Origin: Taiwanofungus camphoratus
Taxonomy: Eukaryota; Basidiomycota; Agaricomycetes; Polyporales; Taiwanofungaceae
Reading direction: 5' to 3'
DNA: 64,000 bases
NCBI GenBank assembly: GCA_003999685.1
Contig: CP021223.1
Span: forward strand, 992,001-1,056,000
Below are positions 1-11,158 of the stretch, one piece after another (position 1 is the first letter of the stretch; each line of letters starts with the position of its first letter). The notes under the pieces are model-generated. The model searched no databases. It was not told where the DNA came from and saw only the letters and a program-made list of their open reading frames with translations. The position numbers were made by a program, and so were the translations under genes.

Positions 1-2232
1 TCGATATGAAGGCGCTCGGAATACTGTGTGTCATAGTTGTCTGTTGTGCCAAAAAGCCGTATGGATATCAGGTAGTGATCAAGTGCATGGAGCTTTGGCA
101 GCCTGAAATGCAGCCGAATTCCAAGGTCAATAAAGATACCTTTGTTTGCGTGAAATTGGACTAGTGCATTGGAAAGCAGCTTGAGCGTTTCAGAGGTCTG
201 GGCCGGATACTGTGCTAGATAGAGGAAATCCAGTAAAGCACGGACAGCACGGATGAGTCGCACAGCTGAATGCCCACCACGAAGAGGTAAACCAATAATA
301 AGCGCAGGAAGAATACGACAGATGTCAGCATGTTCCTTTCCGGTCACCTTCTGCAGTAGAGAGATACCCTTCGCAAAAAGACGGATGTTGTGATTTGGTG
401 GAAGACGACGACAGCGAGCGTCGAGCTCTTCAGGACCGTAGGCTTCTTTGATCCATGAAATGACATGCTTGACAATGCCTTGATAGAGTTGGTGCAGAAT
501 ATCTGGTGTGATAGATGCAAATATGTTCAAGTACGGGAGGTCCTCCCAAAAGGGATGCATGATGGGTCTGAGGCGAATGCTCTTGCAAGCTCGAGTGAAT
601 GCAGTTGGCCCTTCATCGACTGTCGCAAGAGCATCCTGAACGCGTTCGAGATCACGCAAGTCACGATCAACCTTCGTTTCCTCCCCCAATTCAGCATTTG
701 AGATGGGGCACTTGGGACAGTCTCCGTTTTTGCAGCATGTGACAAGAAGCTGCTCTGGATAGTCCCCAATATACGTAGCAAGAATGAGATGACCTCGACG
801 AACAACACCATCTCCGCTGGTGAGATTCAAACCATGCTCTCCTGCCGTTTTCAGTGATGCCAGAATCCGCTTCATGCAGGCATGGAATAGGTTTGCCAGT
901 GCTCGTCGACGTGCAGCCTTACTAGCAATATGCTCAAGATGGGATGTTGGGAGATATGCTAGTAAAATTTGACCACGGCATGAGGGCTTTCGTCGAATTT
1001 CTTTGGGAAGATTGCCAATGGTAAGGTAGACTGGATAGGCAGTCTTGTTCCCGAAGAGCGTCAGTTGCGTTTTGTCAGAGGATATGATTATGGGGATAAT
1101 AGTTGCGCCTGTGCGTGTTTTCTCGAGTTCTTCCTGATTTGTTATCAGTTAGTCCTTATCAAAACATTAGAGAAGATAGCAACACTGACCTGTGTGGCCC
1201 ACCACCACTTCCCCGTGTGCATATCAAAGTAAACACGCGTCTTTTTACTTGTATCAGTATAGTGACGCTCTGGTGCAAGTAAAAGATATGGCGCCATTTC
1301 AGGATCACCATACAAAGCGCGCACACACTTGATAATGTCACGATAGAAGACCTCAAAGGCTTGACCAGCAACTACAATCTCGCTTCGCTTGAAGGCAGGA
1401 CGACCTGAAGGAAGGCATGTGTCGATAACATTGTTAAGTTCACGAACATTTGTGTATGAGAGGCCAAGACGAGTAACAACCTGTCAAAATTCAATCAGCT
1501 TCAGCCATTTGTCAAGTGATATATTAAGAACAGCATACGCACATCCTCAATACCAAGCAACTCAGAGACTGCCGTTGATCCTGGTCCTCTCATTTTGGCC
1601 CAGCGTGCAATCTCCCAGTCTAGCTTGGATGTAAATGGGGCCCAGATGGTTTTTTTGCCATCTATGTCGTCCAGAAACTCCCCATATTTCACATACTCTG
1701 TGGTCTCAAGTTGTTTTAAAATCGGAGAGCCAGCAAGACCACCAGGAAAGTGCTCAACGAAGGTCTTTTTGCGCACATCCTCCTCAATGCTCCAGCGTGT
1801 CTCGTGATGTATCTGAGCAGACGACATATCAGAGTCATGAGGGTTAAAACAACCAGTTCGAGCAGTGTCATCATAGAAGTTATTAGAAGTTGAGGGCCCA
1901 GAAATGCTGCAAGAATCAATTGGAGGTTCCCAACCTTGCTCATCAAGGTCAAAATCCGACTCAGTCTCAGAGTCCTCAGAAGACTCATGTATCTCTGAAG
2001 TCAGATTATTCTCAAATTCAAAATCGACAGGAGCATAGTCACCAAAAAAATCGCCTTCAAAAGGGAGTGGAGGCGGCTGTGCATCAATATTCTCAAGTCC
2101 ATCATCATCGGGATCAGGGATGATGGCAAGATTATCACGGATGGATTTGCATGGACTTTGAGTCGTCTGAAGGAGGTGGTTTGTATAGCCTCTTTGTGAA
2201 AAGGACTTGCCACAGCCAGGACAGTTAGGCAT
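1..2232 (-). CDS. Plavaka-like transposase, C-terminus beyond window edge
   Basis: The product would catalyse transposition of a CACTA-like Plavaka element in the nucleus. I start it at the Met before CPGCGKSFSQRG, a zinc-finger-like opening (C-x2-C then Thr-Asn-His) found at the N-terminus of these proteins. An acidic linker follows, then the motifs ETRWSIEEDVRKKTFVEHFPG, WAPFTSKLDWEIARWAKMRG and GPGSTAVSELLGIEDV. Two short introns (roughly 1483-1546 and 1142-1190) separate the exons. The third exon reads open to base 1 and carries IIISSDKTQLTLFGNKTAYP, the core just before the conserved CC...CPKCP cysteines, and ends in RLFGTTDNYDTQYSERLHI. I saw no stop or frameshift in the visible part, so the gene looks young. 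Family assignment is from remembered sequence pattern. Catalytic residues were not mapped. Confidence 0.85.
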
Positions 2233-2560
2233 AGTGAGGAGAATGGACAAGATATAACTCACTCACTGAACAGGATCTCCATACTGAAACAGAATAGAAT
2301 TAGTGTGAAATCTTGTGAGAGTGTGGTCCGAATCTATCCGACTGTGTTGGCTTGTGGTGCAAGCAATATGCTACTAATTTGATCTCAGTTAGTTTATCCG
2401 CCAACAAATGCATGGTAACCAGGGCTGCGCATCTTAAATAAAATAGTGCCAGCGCAATGTAAACTTGTTGCGCTCTCATTTACTGTCATCCCTCTTTTGC
2501 AACCATACGTCAACTTGAAAACCAAGATCTCAGAACTGTTCTGCTGCTTTTGTTGAGCTA

Positions 2561-5296
2561 ATGGTACCTCCACGGGCCAAAAAATATAGTACTCAGCCTA
2601 CCAAGCAGGACAATTCTGTTGTACAGGGCACTAGAAAATCTCAGATCACTGGAAACCTTCGCTCAAATGTGTCTGTTCCTGCCAGTCAACCTGCGGAAAA
2701 CTCAGGTGATCATCAGTGGCAAAATGGTTAGTAATTCATGATTTGTATTCACTTTTATTTTCAGAATATGTTCGCCCACGACGTCATGCTCAGCAAGTAG
2801 CTCTGGAAAAGCGCGGTATGATATCATTAGATTACATATCTTGAATATAATTAACTTACACTGCTCTAGTATGGATCCAAGGTCAAGCCATGGGCCGAAA
2901 GCGTGCACCATCTAATAGTCAGAGTGAAGAGAAAGCTGCAGTCAAGCGAAAAAAATCTGGTCAGTATCAGTTCAAAACATTGAAAACGAGCGAACCTTGA
3001 TACGAGTTTTCTTTTTTAGACACACAAGTAGATGCGACAGTTGAAGAGCAGTCGGAGCAGACTCACATTCCACTCAAATTTGACAAATCTAGTTTGAAAC
3101 GTACGTAGATTTCAAGTCAACATAATGTGCAGTTGCTTGTTTAAGCTTGTTTTTGTCCAATATACACAGAAGGTCGTCAATCCAGACCACCTGTGATCAA
3201 CGCAACATCTGATACGGAATCTGTTAGTCAATCCAAAGTTCTTACCATGTCGGATGTGGTTTCTTCGGCAAGACAAAATGCATATAATGAAGCTCATTCT
3301 GGAGAAAAGGAAGAGGATGAAGAAGATGAACAGTTTATGCCCTCCTCAGGCGGATCAGAAGCATGCTCCAACGAAGGTGATCAGTCAAATTCAGATGATG
3401 ATGCACTTGAGCATCTGATGGACAATCCAGCTGCACTCAAGAACACTTTTGATTCAGAGGTTATGCTTTTACTTTACCTTTTTTCGTGCTGTACTGATTC
3501 ATGTCACATAGCAAGCATCCTGGGTTGAGGGATATGAAAGTGAAGATGAAGATATCTTGGACCAGCTGCCCCCAGTCAGTCGTGCACGCAAGACGAGTAC
3601 AACGTCCATCAGTTCTCTTGAAATGGGCACTTTTGACCTGTCAGACTCCGTGGATGCTCTAGTGACAGAGCATGAACTGACATCAACTTTAAACAAACCT
3701 CCACAACACAATCGTAGTGAACACTACGTACGATGTGTGTCAGGTGTTCAAACCCCAGCATCAAAGCAGGTGACAAAAGGGCTTCAGAGTCCAACGCAAC
3801 CAGTGCAAACTTCGTCTGATGACAAGCGCACTGTTTCTTCCAGTCGCTCGCAGACTCTCAAGACACAAAAAACCAATCACACCATATCTAATAAGTCTTG
3901 GGTTCATCAGACTCACCGAGGGAACCATCAATTGATAGAGGTGAGTTCTTTCGTCAATGGCTGCGAGGATATTCACAACTTGTTGTACAGGAGCCTGTCT
4001 GGCGTGACACAACTAAGCAGGAGGATTCTAGTAGCCAAGTCATACACAAGCATCAACGTGAGCACGCTGGCCAGCGGGGCCTGAGAGAGATGCTACATAA
4101 GGTTTGCCGCTTGAAGTTCTTGAACCTTATTTGACTCGATAACAATGCTTATGCTCATTTTGCATCAGCGACCATCTACGCCAATTGATCTGACTGTGAA
4201 CGATGATGACAATGATATTGAGGTCATATATCCTGATCGAAATGGCCCTCTGTCTCTTACTGCACAGAGACAACGTGTTCAGAAGGTTCTTCGTACAGCC
4301 ATTGACAAAATTCTGGCTTTTATTTGCTTCAACCATGCATTTCCTGAGTCTCTGGCTCTTCAGTCCTTTACTAAGACTGCACTTATGGATTGTGCACACA
4401 GCCTAGGATTTGAAGACATTGTCCTCCGTCTCAAGAACGACTCTCGTTATGCTGATGATCTAACTACGGTGGTATGTATTCATTTTTCTCACGCTTTTCG
4501 CACTGCATGACCCAAGCTGGATGTCAGCCAATACAGCGTGTTTACAACTTTCGTAGTGCTCTGAAGTCAAAAACAGATCTTCTAGTTCCTGGGCACTATG
4601 GCTGTAAGCCAGGGTGCAGTGAAATAGTTGAATGGCTCTTGTATGACAGCCATTATCTCTATCAATGTAAGCCGGAGGTGCGTTATCTTGTATCTTCCCT
4701 GACGAAGTCACATATCACAAACTTGTATATGATATATTTAGACTCGAACGTTCTTGTCTAACAAGCCCTTTTTGCATGACGGCATTGTTGCTGGACTCAA
4801 TCAAGCCTTCTTCAATGGTCGGGCAAGCATTGGCATGAAGAACTTACATCTGTTTTCATCATCACTCCCTGAAAAACCGGATGAAAAGGAGTTACCAAAG
4901 GCAATGTGTGCACTTATGGGTGCAAGTGTGAGTTGAGTAATTCTTCATGTTGTTGCATGCTGACCTTCTCTACAGACACGCTCTTCCATATCGGAATGGG
5001 TTTCGGGCACACACAAGGCTGACGAATTTACAGCGGACAGAGCAGTCGATGCATACAATGAAGCCTTTGTCCTTCTCGAACGGATTCAGCAAGAGGGACC
5101 ACTACAGTATCATGCACTCATGCACCGACTCTTCACAATGGCCAGGTAAGTGTACCATTCTGTCTTTTTTTCTGATTTCGTACATTCCATTGACCTTTCT
5201 TTGCCAAGTGGAATTTCGAGCAATGCGAAGCCAGGCAACGCGGCGTCAGTCACAGGAGCAGCCGCTATTGTTGACATCGCTGGAATGGACGTTTGA
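2561..5296 (+). CDS. DUF6532-like protein of a transposon-rich locus
   Basis: Spliced from about eleven exons with good GT/AG borders, this gives a protein of roughly 650-700 residues. The first half is low complexity: basic stretches (KRKKS), an acidic run (EKEEDEEDEQ) and many Ser/Thr/Gln, suggesting a nuclear, disordered region. The second half looks folded. It contains DLTVNDDDNDIEVIYPDR, then AIDKILAFICFNHAFPESLA, LGFEDIVLRLKNDSRYADDL, FRSALKSKTDLLVPGHYG and AVDAYNEAFVLLERIQQEG, a pattern I associate with the fungal DUF6532 family, whose biochemical role is not known to me. The last exon ends GAAAIVDIAGMDV and a stop. It is transcribed away from the Plavaka transposase. No enzyme motif was recognised. 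DUF6532 assignment is moderate; coding status is strong because all exons keep frame. Confidence 0.65.
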
Positions 5297-6129
5297 CAAC
5301 ACTGGATAGCTCTCGTTCAACCGAGGTTTTCAGCCCCATTCAACTGGGGCTCTGATACGTGACATCCATGCTTTTCTTTCTGCAACTCGCAAATTCTCAC
5401 CACTCATTACTCATTCTAACTCTGATGTCAGAGCTTGTCAATATGGCGCGTGCTGTCTTTCCGAGTCGAATATCTTGCTACACACGTTTTTACCCTATGC
5501 TAATATACCACTACTCTAATATAATCAGAATTGTGTGACGAAAATCAAGATATACTTGAGCCACAGAACAGCCTATTCTTTGTCTAAATAGTTCTACGAA
5601 GTGTCTAAATACGCTAACCGTAGGCCCATCTTTCCTAAAAAGATCTATCTTACTATCCGGCCTCATTATATCTAAATAGCTCTACTTAGACCTCATTAGC
5701 TCGGGAGGTTTTTCCTGATGAACGTCTATAAGCTGAAGACAGTTGTCGGCCAAGGAAACACAGACTTGCTGTCGCTTCTAAGCTCACTACTGAGAGATGG
5801 TACGGAGCAGCATGTGAAACCTGATGACTACAATTTTCATGATTCTATCTGATGTGCAGGAACGTTTTACTTCGTGCAAGTCTGGCTAACTGCATTGCTG
5901 AATCATCAATAACCAACTCATGTATAGAATTTTACTACTTCTCGACTGCATGGACCTGGTGTTGTTGCTCACTAATGTTGGACATGCCGGCTCATTCCAT
6001 GGATGTTCCGAAGTTGATCTACTTCTTTTTCAAGGTATATAGTGGTGTCATCACGATTTTTGTCGTACCGTCTGTTTCTCCCTTGTTCCTGAGATAAAGA
6101 TGCTTATCTGCATGGTCTGTAGAATATCG
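5297..6129. other. intergenic, decayed transposon flank
   Basis: No supportable gene. The stretch is AT-rich with short repeated fragments such as several copies of TCTAAATA around 5583-5690. It may contain the degraded right end of the Plavaka element, but I could not define a terminal repeat. Confidence 0.4.
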
Positions 6130-6527
6130 TCTGTTATCATATCCAGATTTTTACTTCACCTTCATCAAGTCTATTTCTCAAACAGCGACTCAACACGATC
6201 GACATATGACGAGGGCCCACAGAGGTTTGTTCTTTCTGGCTCTACGGGTTCCTTACTACCTCTGAGTCTACTAACAGGAATTATACAAGTACATTCATGG
6301 GGAGCATGGGAGCGCCGCTGAGCCTCGGATCATGTTCGAGGAGAGATGAGAATTTTGAACTGGAACCAGACTCAACTCAACTCGTGTGCGTGGATGAGGA
6401 CATCTTGGAGGAGTTCCAAACATACAAGCAAACACGCCATACAGACGCGGAGGCGTATAAGCTTCCTCATATACCAAGAGATGCTCTCGAGGTGGACCTG
6501 ACGCTGGTTCATGTAGAAGTTACATAG
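6130..6527 (+). pseudogene. relic of an unidentified gene, frame broken
   Basis: Two coding-like pieces are separated by a frame change. After a plausible acceptor near 6278 one frame reads ELYKYIHGEHGSAAEPR then IMFEER and hits a stop. The next frame immediately continues DENFELEPDSTQ and later YKLPHIPRDALEVDLTLVH to a stop at about 6527. The amino-acid texture of both pieces is that of real protein, and the switch occurs inside a few bases, as expected for a one-base indel. The family is not recognised. It lies between the DUF6532-like gene and conserved chromosome genes, so it may be a leftover of a transposon-borne gene. Confidence 0.35.
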
Positions 6528-7016
6528 CAAGACAAGTTGTTCATTCATTTTATACTGTAGTAGCCGATCTGGATACGATGTTACGCCTTTGTCTTCCATT
6601 TTCTATAACAAACGTGTTGCGCGACAAGCGTTATTGTGATCTATTGTGGTCATCATTGAGCGATTTCCGCCTTCCAATTTCAACTTGAATTGTACATCCC
6701 AGTAAATAAGCCTTGACAGTTCGTTCAGGTCTTCGTCTCAATCCGTCTTGAGACCAAGCTGGGGAATTTGTGACCGGAATGACTGGAGTTGCCTGACCTG
6801 TGCTCGAAATGCGATGACTGAGAGCCGTGTTAAAATAGAATATGCGCAATTAACTCAGAAAGAACAGCGATAGCATAAAACATTTTGGCGCATATTCATG
6901 AAGCAAGCCGTACTATGCCAAAAGCAAGGCAACGAAGTCATACAGTAATTTTGTAATCAAACAGCCATGCACTGGTCAGGGACCTGAGATGGGCTGAGGA
7001 ATATGAACCGACGGCT
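6528..7016. other. intergenic, nothing recognised
   Basis: No gene or repeat could be supported here. It contains the 3-prime flank of the FKBP gene, which ends at 7017 on the minus strand. Confidence 0.4.
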
Positions 7017-8670
7017 TTAACCAATTTTGAGCAGCTTGCATTCTGCGAGACAATATATTTCAATTTCGAAATACGACCAGTGTGAAGTGAAGGACGTACC
7101 AAATGTCAGAGTGGAATTTGGGGGGATGGGCCCCGACTTCTTCTTTCCATACCCCATGGAGGGCGGGACAACGAGCAATCGTTCACCTCCTACTTGCATG
7201 CCTGCAACGCCCACATCCCAACCTGAGAGTTGTGAAGGATAAGTAAAAGTAGATCAGTTGTTGAGAATTGAAGACAACAAACCTTTGATGACTTCGCCTT
7301 TACCCAGACGGAATTTGAACTGCATCACTCGGTCAGCATTGTCACAATGTTACTGAAAGCATTGTTGAACTCACAGGGTCTCCCTTGACATTCTGATCGA
7401 AGGTCTTCCCGTTCTGAAGCTTACCGACGTATCTCATCGAAACCATGTCGCCCGCCTTTGCCTGGGGGCCCGTGCCCACTTTGTGGTCCCTGACCTTGAG
7501 ACCACCGGCCAATTCCTTCTCCTTCCCCTCGGCTTTGGGTTTCTCCTTCTCGCCACCGTCCTTTTTAGACTTCTCCTTCTCTCCCTTTTCTTTCTCCTTC
7601 TTTCCCTTCTTCTCCTGTGCATCGCCATTCACTTTCGCCGGAGATGGCGTCTCTTCAGCGCCTGATGGGACCGCCTTGCCGTCCTCTGCTTTCTGTTTCT
7701 TGTTAGCCTTCTTCTTCTGCGCCTTTGAGAGCTTCTCTCCACCCTCTTCCGTCTCCATAGCGTCCGACTCACGAGGACGCTTCTTGCCTGCGTCCTTTTT
7801 TCCAGCCCTCTGTTTAGTCACCTCTGCGTCATCTGGGAGCTCTTCAAAACGCCTGCGTGACAAGACTATCGATACAATTGAGCGTAGAATAATGGGAAGC
7901 GGGACATACCCTTCGTCATCGCTAGGGATATCTATTTCGTCAGGGTCAATCTGGACATCGGAACTCACGTCGCGGAGGTCAAAATCTTCCTCGTCCTCGT
8001 CCTCAGACTCATCATTATAAGGTACTTGGTCAGGAGGCGACTGGTCTAGAATAGTGTGTCAGGATACTTCACAGAAAACAAGAAACGATCCTATTTTTCT
8101 AGGATCTCAAGGCAATCTCAACCCGTTTTTAACTCACCGATATAGTTTCCCGTCAAATATACAGTACTTTAGGTGACTTAGCATGAGGAAGTTGTGTTGA
8201 AGGAGATGCACGTACTTTTTTCCGACAACCTCGAACAAATATTCTTCATCGGCCTCGAGAACAACATCCACCGTGGATTGTTCAATCTTCGCGATTTACA
8301 TTCAGTTCCAGCTCGTGTGGGAACGCGCAATAAGCGATGACGCACCTTGCTTGGGATGAGGGAGCACAACACGGTGGTGCTCAATGGCTCGGCCTGTGGG
8401 CTCCCTTCCTCGTCATCACTTTCCTCGGGAGCTATGGGAGTGTGATAGTTCAACTTGATCGTGGTCCGGCCGTTCTCATCCTTAAGCTCGTCTGCGAGCG
8501 CGACGTTCGTGATCCTGAGGTCGCTCTGCGGGATGATCGACTCTGGCTTGTCCGGGCTCACAGCAAGACTCCTACATATACATGACACAAATTTCAGATG
8601 TAAGTATCTGTGCAGCACAAGACGCGTAAAAAGTCAATAAGACGCACCAGACAGCGACAGCAACGGCCAT
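7017..8670 (-). CDS. FPR4: nucleolar FKBP-type peptidyl-prolyl cis-trans isomerase (Fpr3/Fpr4-like)
   Basis: Catalyses proline isomerisation. Fpr3/Fpr4-type proteins act in the nucleolus and on chromatin. The spliced protein is about 365 residues. It has an N-terminal nucleoplasmin-like domain (MAVAVAVW, then SLAVSPDKPE, LRITNVALADEL), an acidic stretch (DESEDEDEEDFDLRD), a long Lys/Glu-rich tract (KKKANKKQKAEDG, EKKGKKEKEKGEKEK), and a C-terminal FKBP domain. That domain carries GDMVSMRYVGKLQNGKTFDQ, FKFRLGKGEVIKGWDVGVAG and ERLLVVPPSMGYG, with PPNSTLTFECKLLKIG at the end, matching the family closely. The start at 8670 is chosen because MAVAVAVW splices in frame into the nucleoplasmin-like fold. 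Exons include a 29-nt one at 8138-8166. It is divergent from ARPC4 with 151 bp between start codons. Fpr3 and Fpr4 cannot be told apart here. Confidence 0.93.
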
Positions 8671-8821
8671 ATTTTGAGTTTTGCGTGTACGGCGAGGTTG
8701 TGCTAGAGAAAAGTTAGCGTAGACGCGTCGGCCAAATTTGAAGCACGGGACCAAATCTCCGCTTGAAATCGATCTCTCCTCGAAGTCCCCATACCGTGAC
8801 CGAGACTCATACGAATATACG
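8671..8821. promoter_or_regulatory. shared divergent promoter, FKBP and ARPC4
   Basis: Only 151 bp separate the start codon of the FKBP gene (minus) from that of ARPC4 (plus), so promoters and 5-prime leaders of both must lie here or overlap the genes. No TATA box is visible. Confidence 0.6.
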
Positions 8822-9672
8822 ATGGTGCGCGTTCGGCAGACATTCTACAATTCAGCGAAAGAAACTGACTGTATCGGACATCTTTGCGACAGTCAAATGT
8901 GCTACGACCGTACCTCGCCGCTGTGAGGTCGACCTTGACGGCGGCTCTGACATTGGAGGACTTCGCTTCTCAGGTACTGGCCAAGGTGTGACTGTCGAAC
9001 TCACACTCATACGTTCTTAGGTTGTGGAAAGACATAACAAGCCGGAAGTGGAAGTCAGGTAAAGCGTAGTTGTGCCCCCTCTCAGATGTCTTGCTCACAT
9101 CAGTCAGAGGTTCGCAAGAGGTGCTGCTTAACCCGCTGACGATCTCGAGAAACGAAAATGAGCGTGTATTGATCGAACCTTCAATCAATTCTATCCGGAT
9201 AAGTATCAAGATCAAGCAAGCAGACGAGATTGAGAGGATTTTGTGCCACAAGTTCACCCGATTCATGATGCAGAGAGCAGAGAGCTTTATCGTGCTGCGG
9301 AGAAAACCAGTGAAGGTGACTCTCATACAATGACCTTTGTGTCTACAGCATTCACTTCGATCTTGGTACGTGAGTAGGGATATGATATCTCTTTCCTGAT
9401 CACCAACAACCATACGGATACCATGCTCAAGCACAAGATTGTTGACTTCATCATTCAGTTGCGTTTCTATCGCGCACGGTCCTTCCATACAAGACTAACC
9501 ACTGTTACTAGGTTCATGGAGGAAGTGGATAAAGAAATCAGTGAAATGAAGCTCAGCCTGAACGCTCGTGCTCGAGTTGTTGCAGAGTCATACCTTACTG
9601 CTGTGAGATTCCAAACGGCATGTCATCGATCTGCTGCTGGTGCTCATGCCAATCCGACAGTTCAATTCGTGA
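8822..9672 (+). CDS. ARPC4: Arp2/3 complex 20 kDa subunit (ARPC4)
   Basis: ARPC4 with ARPC2 forms the core of the Arp2/3 complex, which nucleates branched actin at the cortex and on endosomes. Splicing seven exons gives about 170 residues, the family length of 168. Visible family blocks are [92 protein letters not shown] and [20 protein letters not shown]. It ends YLTAFNS. Exons are 8822-8824, 8893-8973, 9021-9058, 9108-9315, 9378-9457, 9512-9602 and 9661-9672. The first exon is just the ATG and the last encodes Phe-Asn-Ser-stop. The start is fixed by the lack of any other Met in frame before SNVLRPYL. Very secure family assignment. Confidence 0.95.
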
Positions 9673-10212
9673 ACGCGCCAATGCTCATAACTACACCTCT
9701 GGCTGGGGAACCAGAAGTGAACCGGGGACTGCTCTGGCTGATATGGACCAGTACGCCGCATAGGATATATATATTGCTGGTGGCTGAGCACCCGGGCAAA
9801 CTACAAAGCATGTAATACTTATGGATGTTCTTAACACGTCTGAATGTACCATCTACACTGCCACGAGTCTGTCTCTCCTAGATGTAACTTCCTACGTCGA
9901 GGCGGCTTGAGCATCGTCATGAAGTACTGGAGTCAGGATGGCTCGATAGGTATCAGGCCATCCCAACGTTATTTTACTGTCGACTCAGATTGTTGGCAGA
10001 AAACTGCAGGTGCCGTCCTTCGTGCGTGGCGGGACAGGGCGGGGCAGAATGCCAAATATGGACAAGACGGCGGGAGGGGCGTCTCGTGGTAATCTCACCG
10101 CCGTATGACGTACCCAGACGTGTACTGGAGCGCACGTGTTCCTCGCTGCCTTCGCCGTCCTTTGACCTCGACCTCTACCTCTACCTCAACAGTTTACTCA
10201 ACGACCTCGACA
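9673..10212. other. intergenic with upstream region of the FIT gene
   Basis: No gene. It ends in a pyrimidine-rich leader with repeated ctctac/ctctacctc units around 10168-10196, directly before the FIT start. An in-frame upstream ATG at 10105 would add 36 Thr/Ser-rich residues and is judged leader rather than coding. Confidence 0.45.
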
Positions 10213-11158
10213 ATGCCCGACGCCCGCACAGCGACTCTCGCAGCTATCACGTCCGTCGTGCTCTTCGGCACAATCTACTCGGTCGTTCACGATACCTTCC
10301 TCGACACTTCCAACCCGCTCCTCACCCACCTCCCCCATCCCCTCCATCATACCCACTACTTCGCCAACAAGAAGAATCCTCTCAATGTCTACTTCATTAA
10401 GCGTGCATGGGGTTGGACAACTGCGGCTTTTCTGTTCTTGTTCTTTACGAGCCCGTCGCGCATACGCACCAAGGAACGCGTGTTCCAATACCTCGCGGCA
10501 ACTTCAGTGTGGCTTGTCTTCACAAGCTGGTTCTTCGGTCCCCCGGTGCTCGAGCGCCTGGTTGCACGTACCGGCGGCGAGTGCGTGCTCAACCTGCCAT
10601 CAGGTGCGGTAGTGACCGTCCCGAATGAATATTGCTATACCAAGACCGCTCTTTCGCCTATGACGCACCCAAGTCTATTCGCTGCATCTCTACTTCTCCC
10701 GGATGGAGACTGGCATGCGAGGCCAAGACTGCGGAGAGGACACGACGTCTCCGGACACATATTCCTCCTCACCATGTCCACCCTCTTTTTAGTTGATCAA
10801 CTCCGTTTGTCCTTTGCTGCACCCCCCAATGGTGGTGTTGCACAGAGATGGCCGCCATGGCATAAGTGGGCGGTGTCTGCCAGCACACTGCTTGTCGCGC
10901 TGTCGCTTTTTGCTACCTACACGACGAGCGTATACTTTCACACGCCCATCGAGAAGCTCACTGGATACCGTAAGTTTTCATATAATATACTCATGATGTA
11001 TCCCCTTGTTGAAAAGAGGATCCACAGTTCTGGGAGTAGCTGGTTTTGCGGTGACTCAACTGCCCATTTTCCAGCCTGCGCCTGAGGCTGCTGTAATATC
11101 AAACAAGGAAGATACCAAGGAGGAGGGGGAGAAGGCAGAGTCAGCTAGACAACAATGA
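10213..11158 (+). CDS. SCS3: FIT family ER membrane protein, Scs3-like (lipid droplet formation)
   Basis: FIT (fat storage-inducing transmembrane) proteins sit in the ER and support lipid droplet budding. They resemble lipid phosphatases and act as acyl-CoA diphosphatases. Two exons (10213-10969, 11028-11158) give 295 residues. Several hydrophobic helices are visible, including ATLAAITSVVLFGTIYSVV and a segment around TTAAFLFLFF. The signature GHDVSGHIFLLTMSTLF holds the first conserved His. A second His lies in YFHTPIEKLTGY, followed after the intron by LLGVAGFAVTQLP. The tail is Glu/Lys-rich (NKEDTKEEGEKAESARQQ). I start at MPDARTATL because the residues before it are a Thr/Ser repeat. Assignment rests on the two His motifs and their spacing. 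Confidence 0.9.

Larger units (their letters stand above)
1..5296. mobile_element. Plavaka-type DNA transposon region, left end outside window
   Basis: This block holds a minus-strand Plavaka-type transposase (1-2232) and a plus-strand DUF6532-like gene (2561-5296) arranged head to head with 328 bp between the start codons. Plavaka elements are CACTA-like cut-and-paste transposons common in Agaricomycetes. The transposase runs off the left edge, so one terminus is missing. I could not locate a convincing inverted repeat or target duplication on the right, so the right limit given is only the end of the second gene. Whether the DUF6532-like gene is cargo of the element or an independent neighbour is inference. 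Confidence 0.55.
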
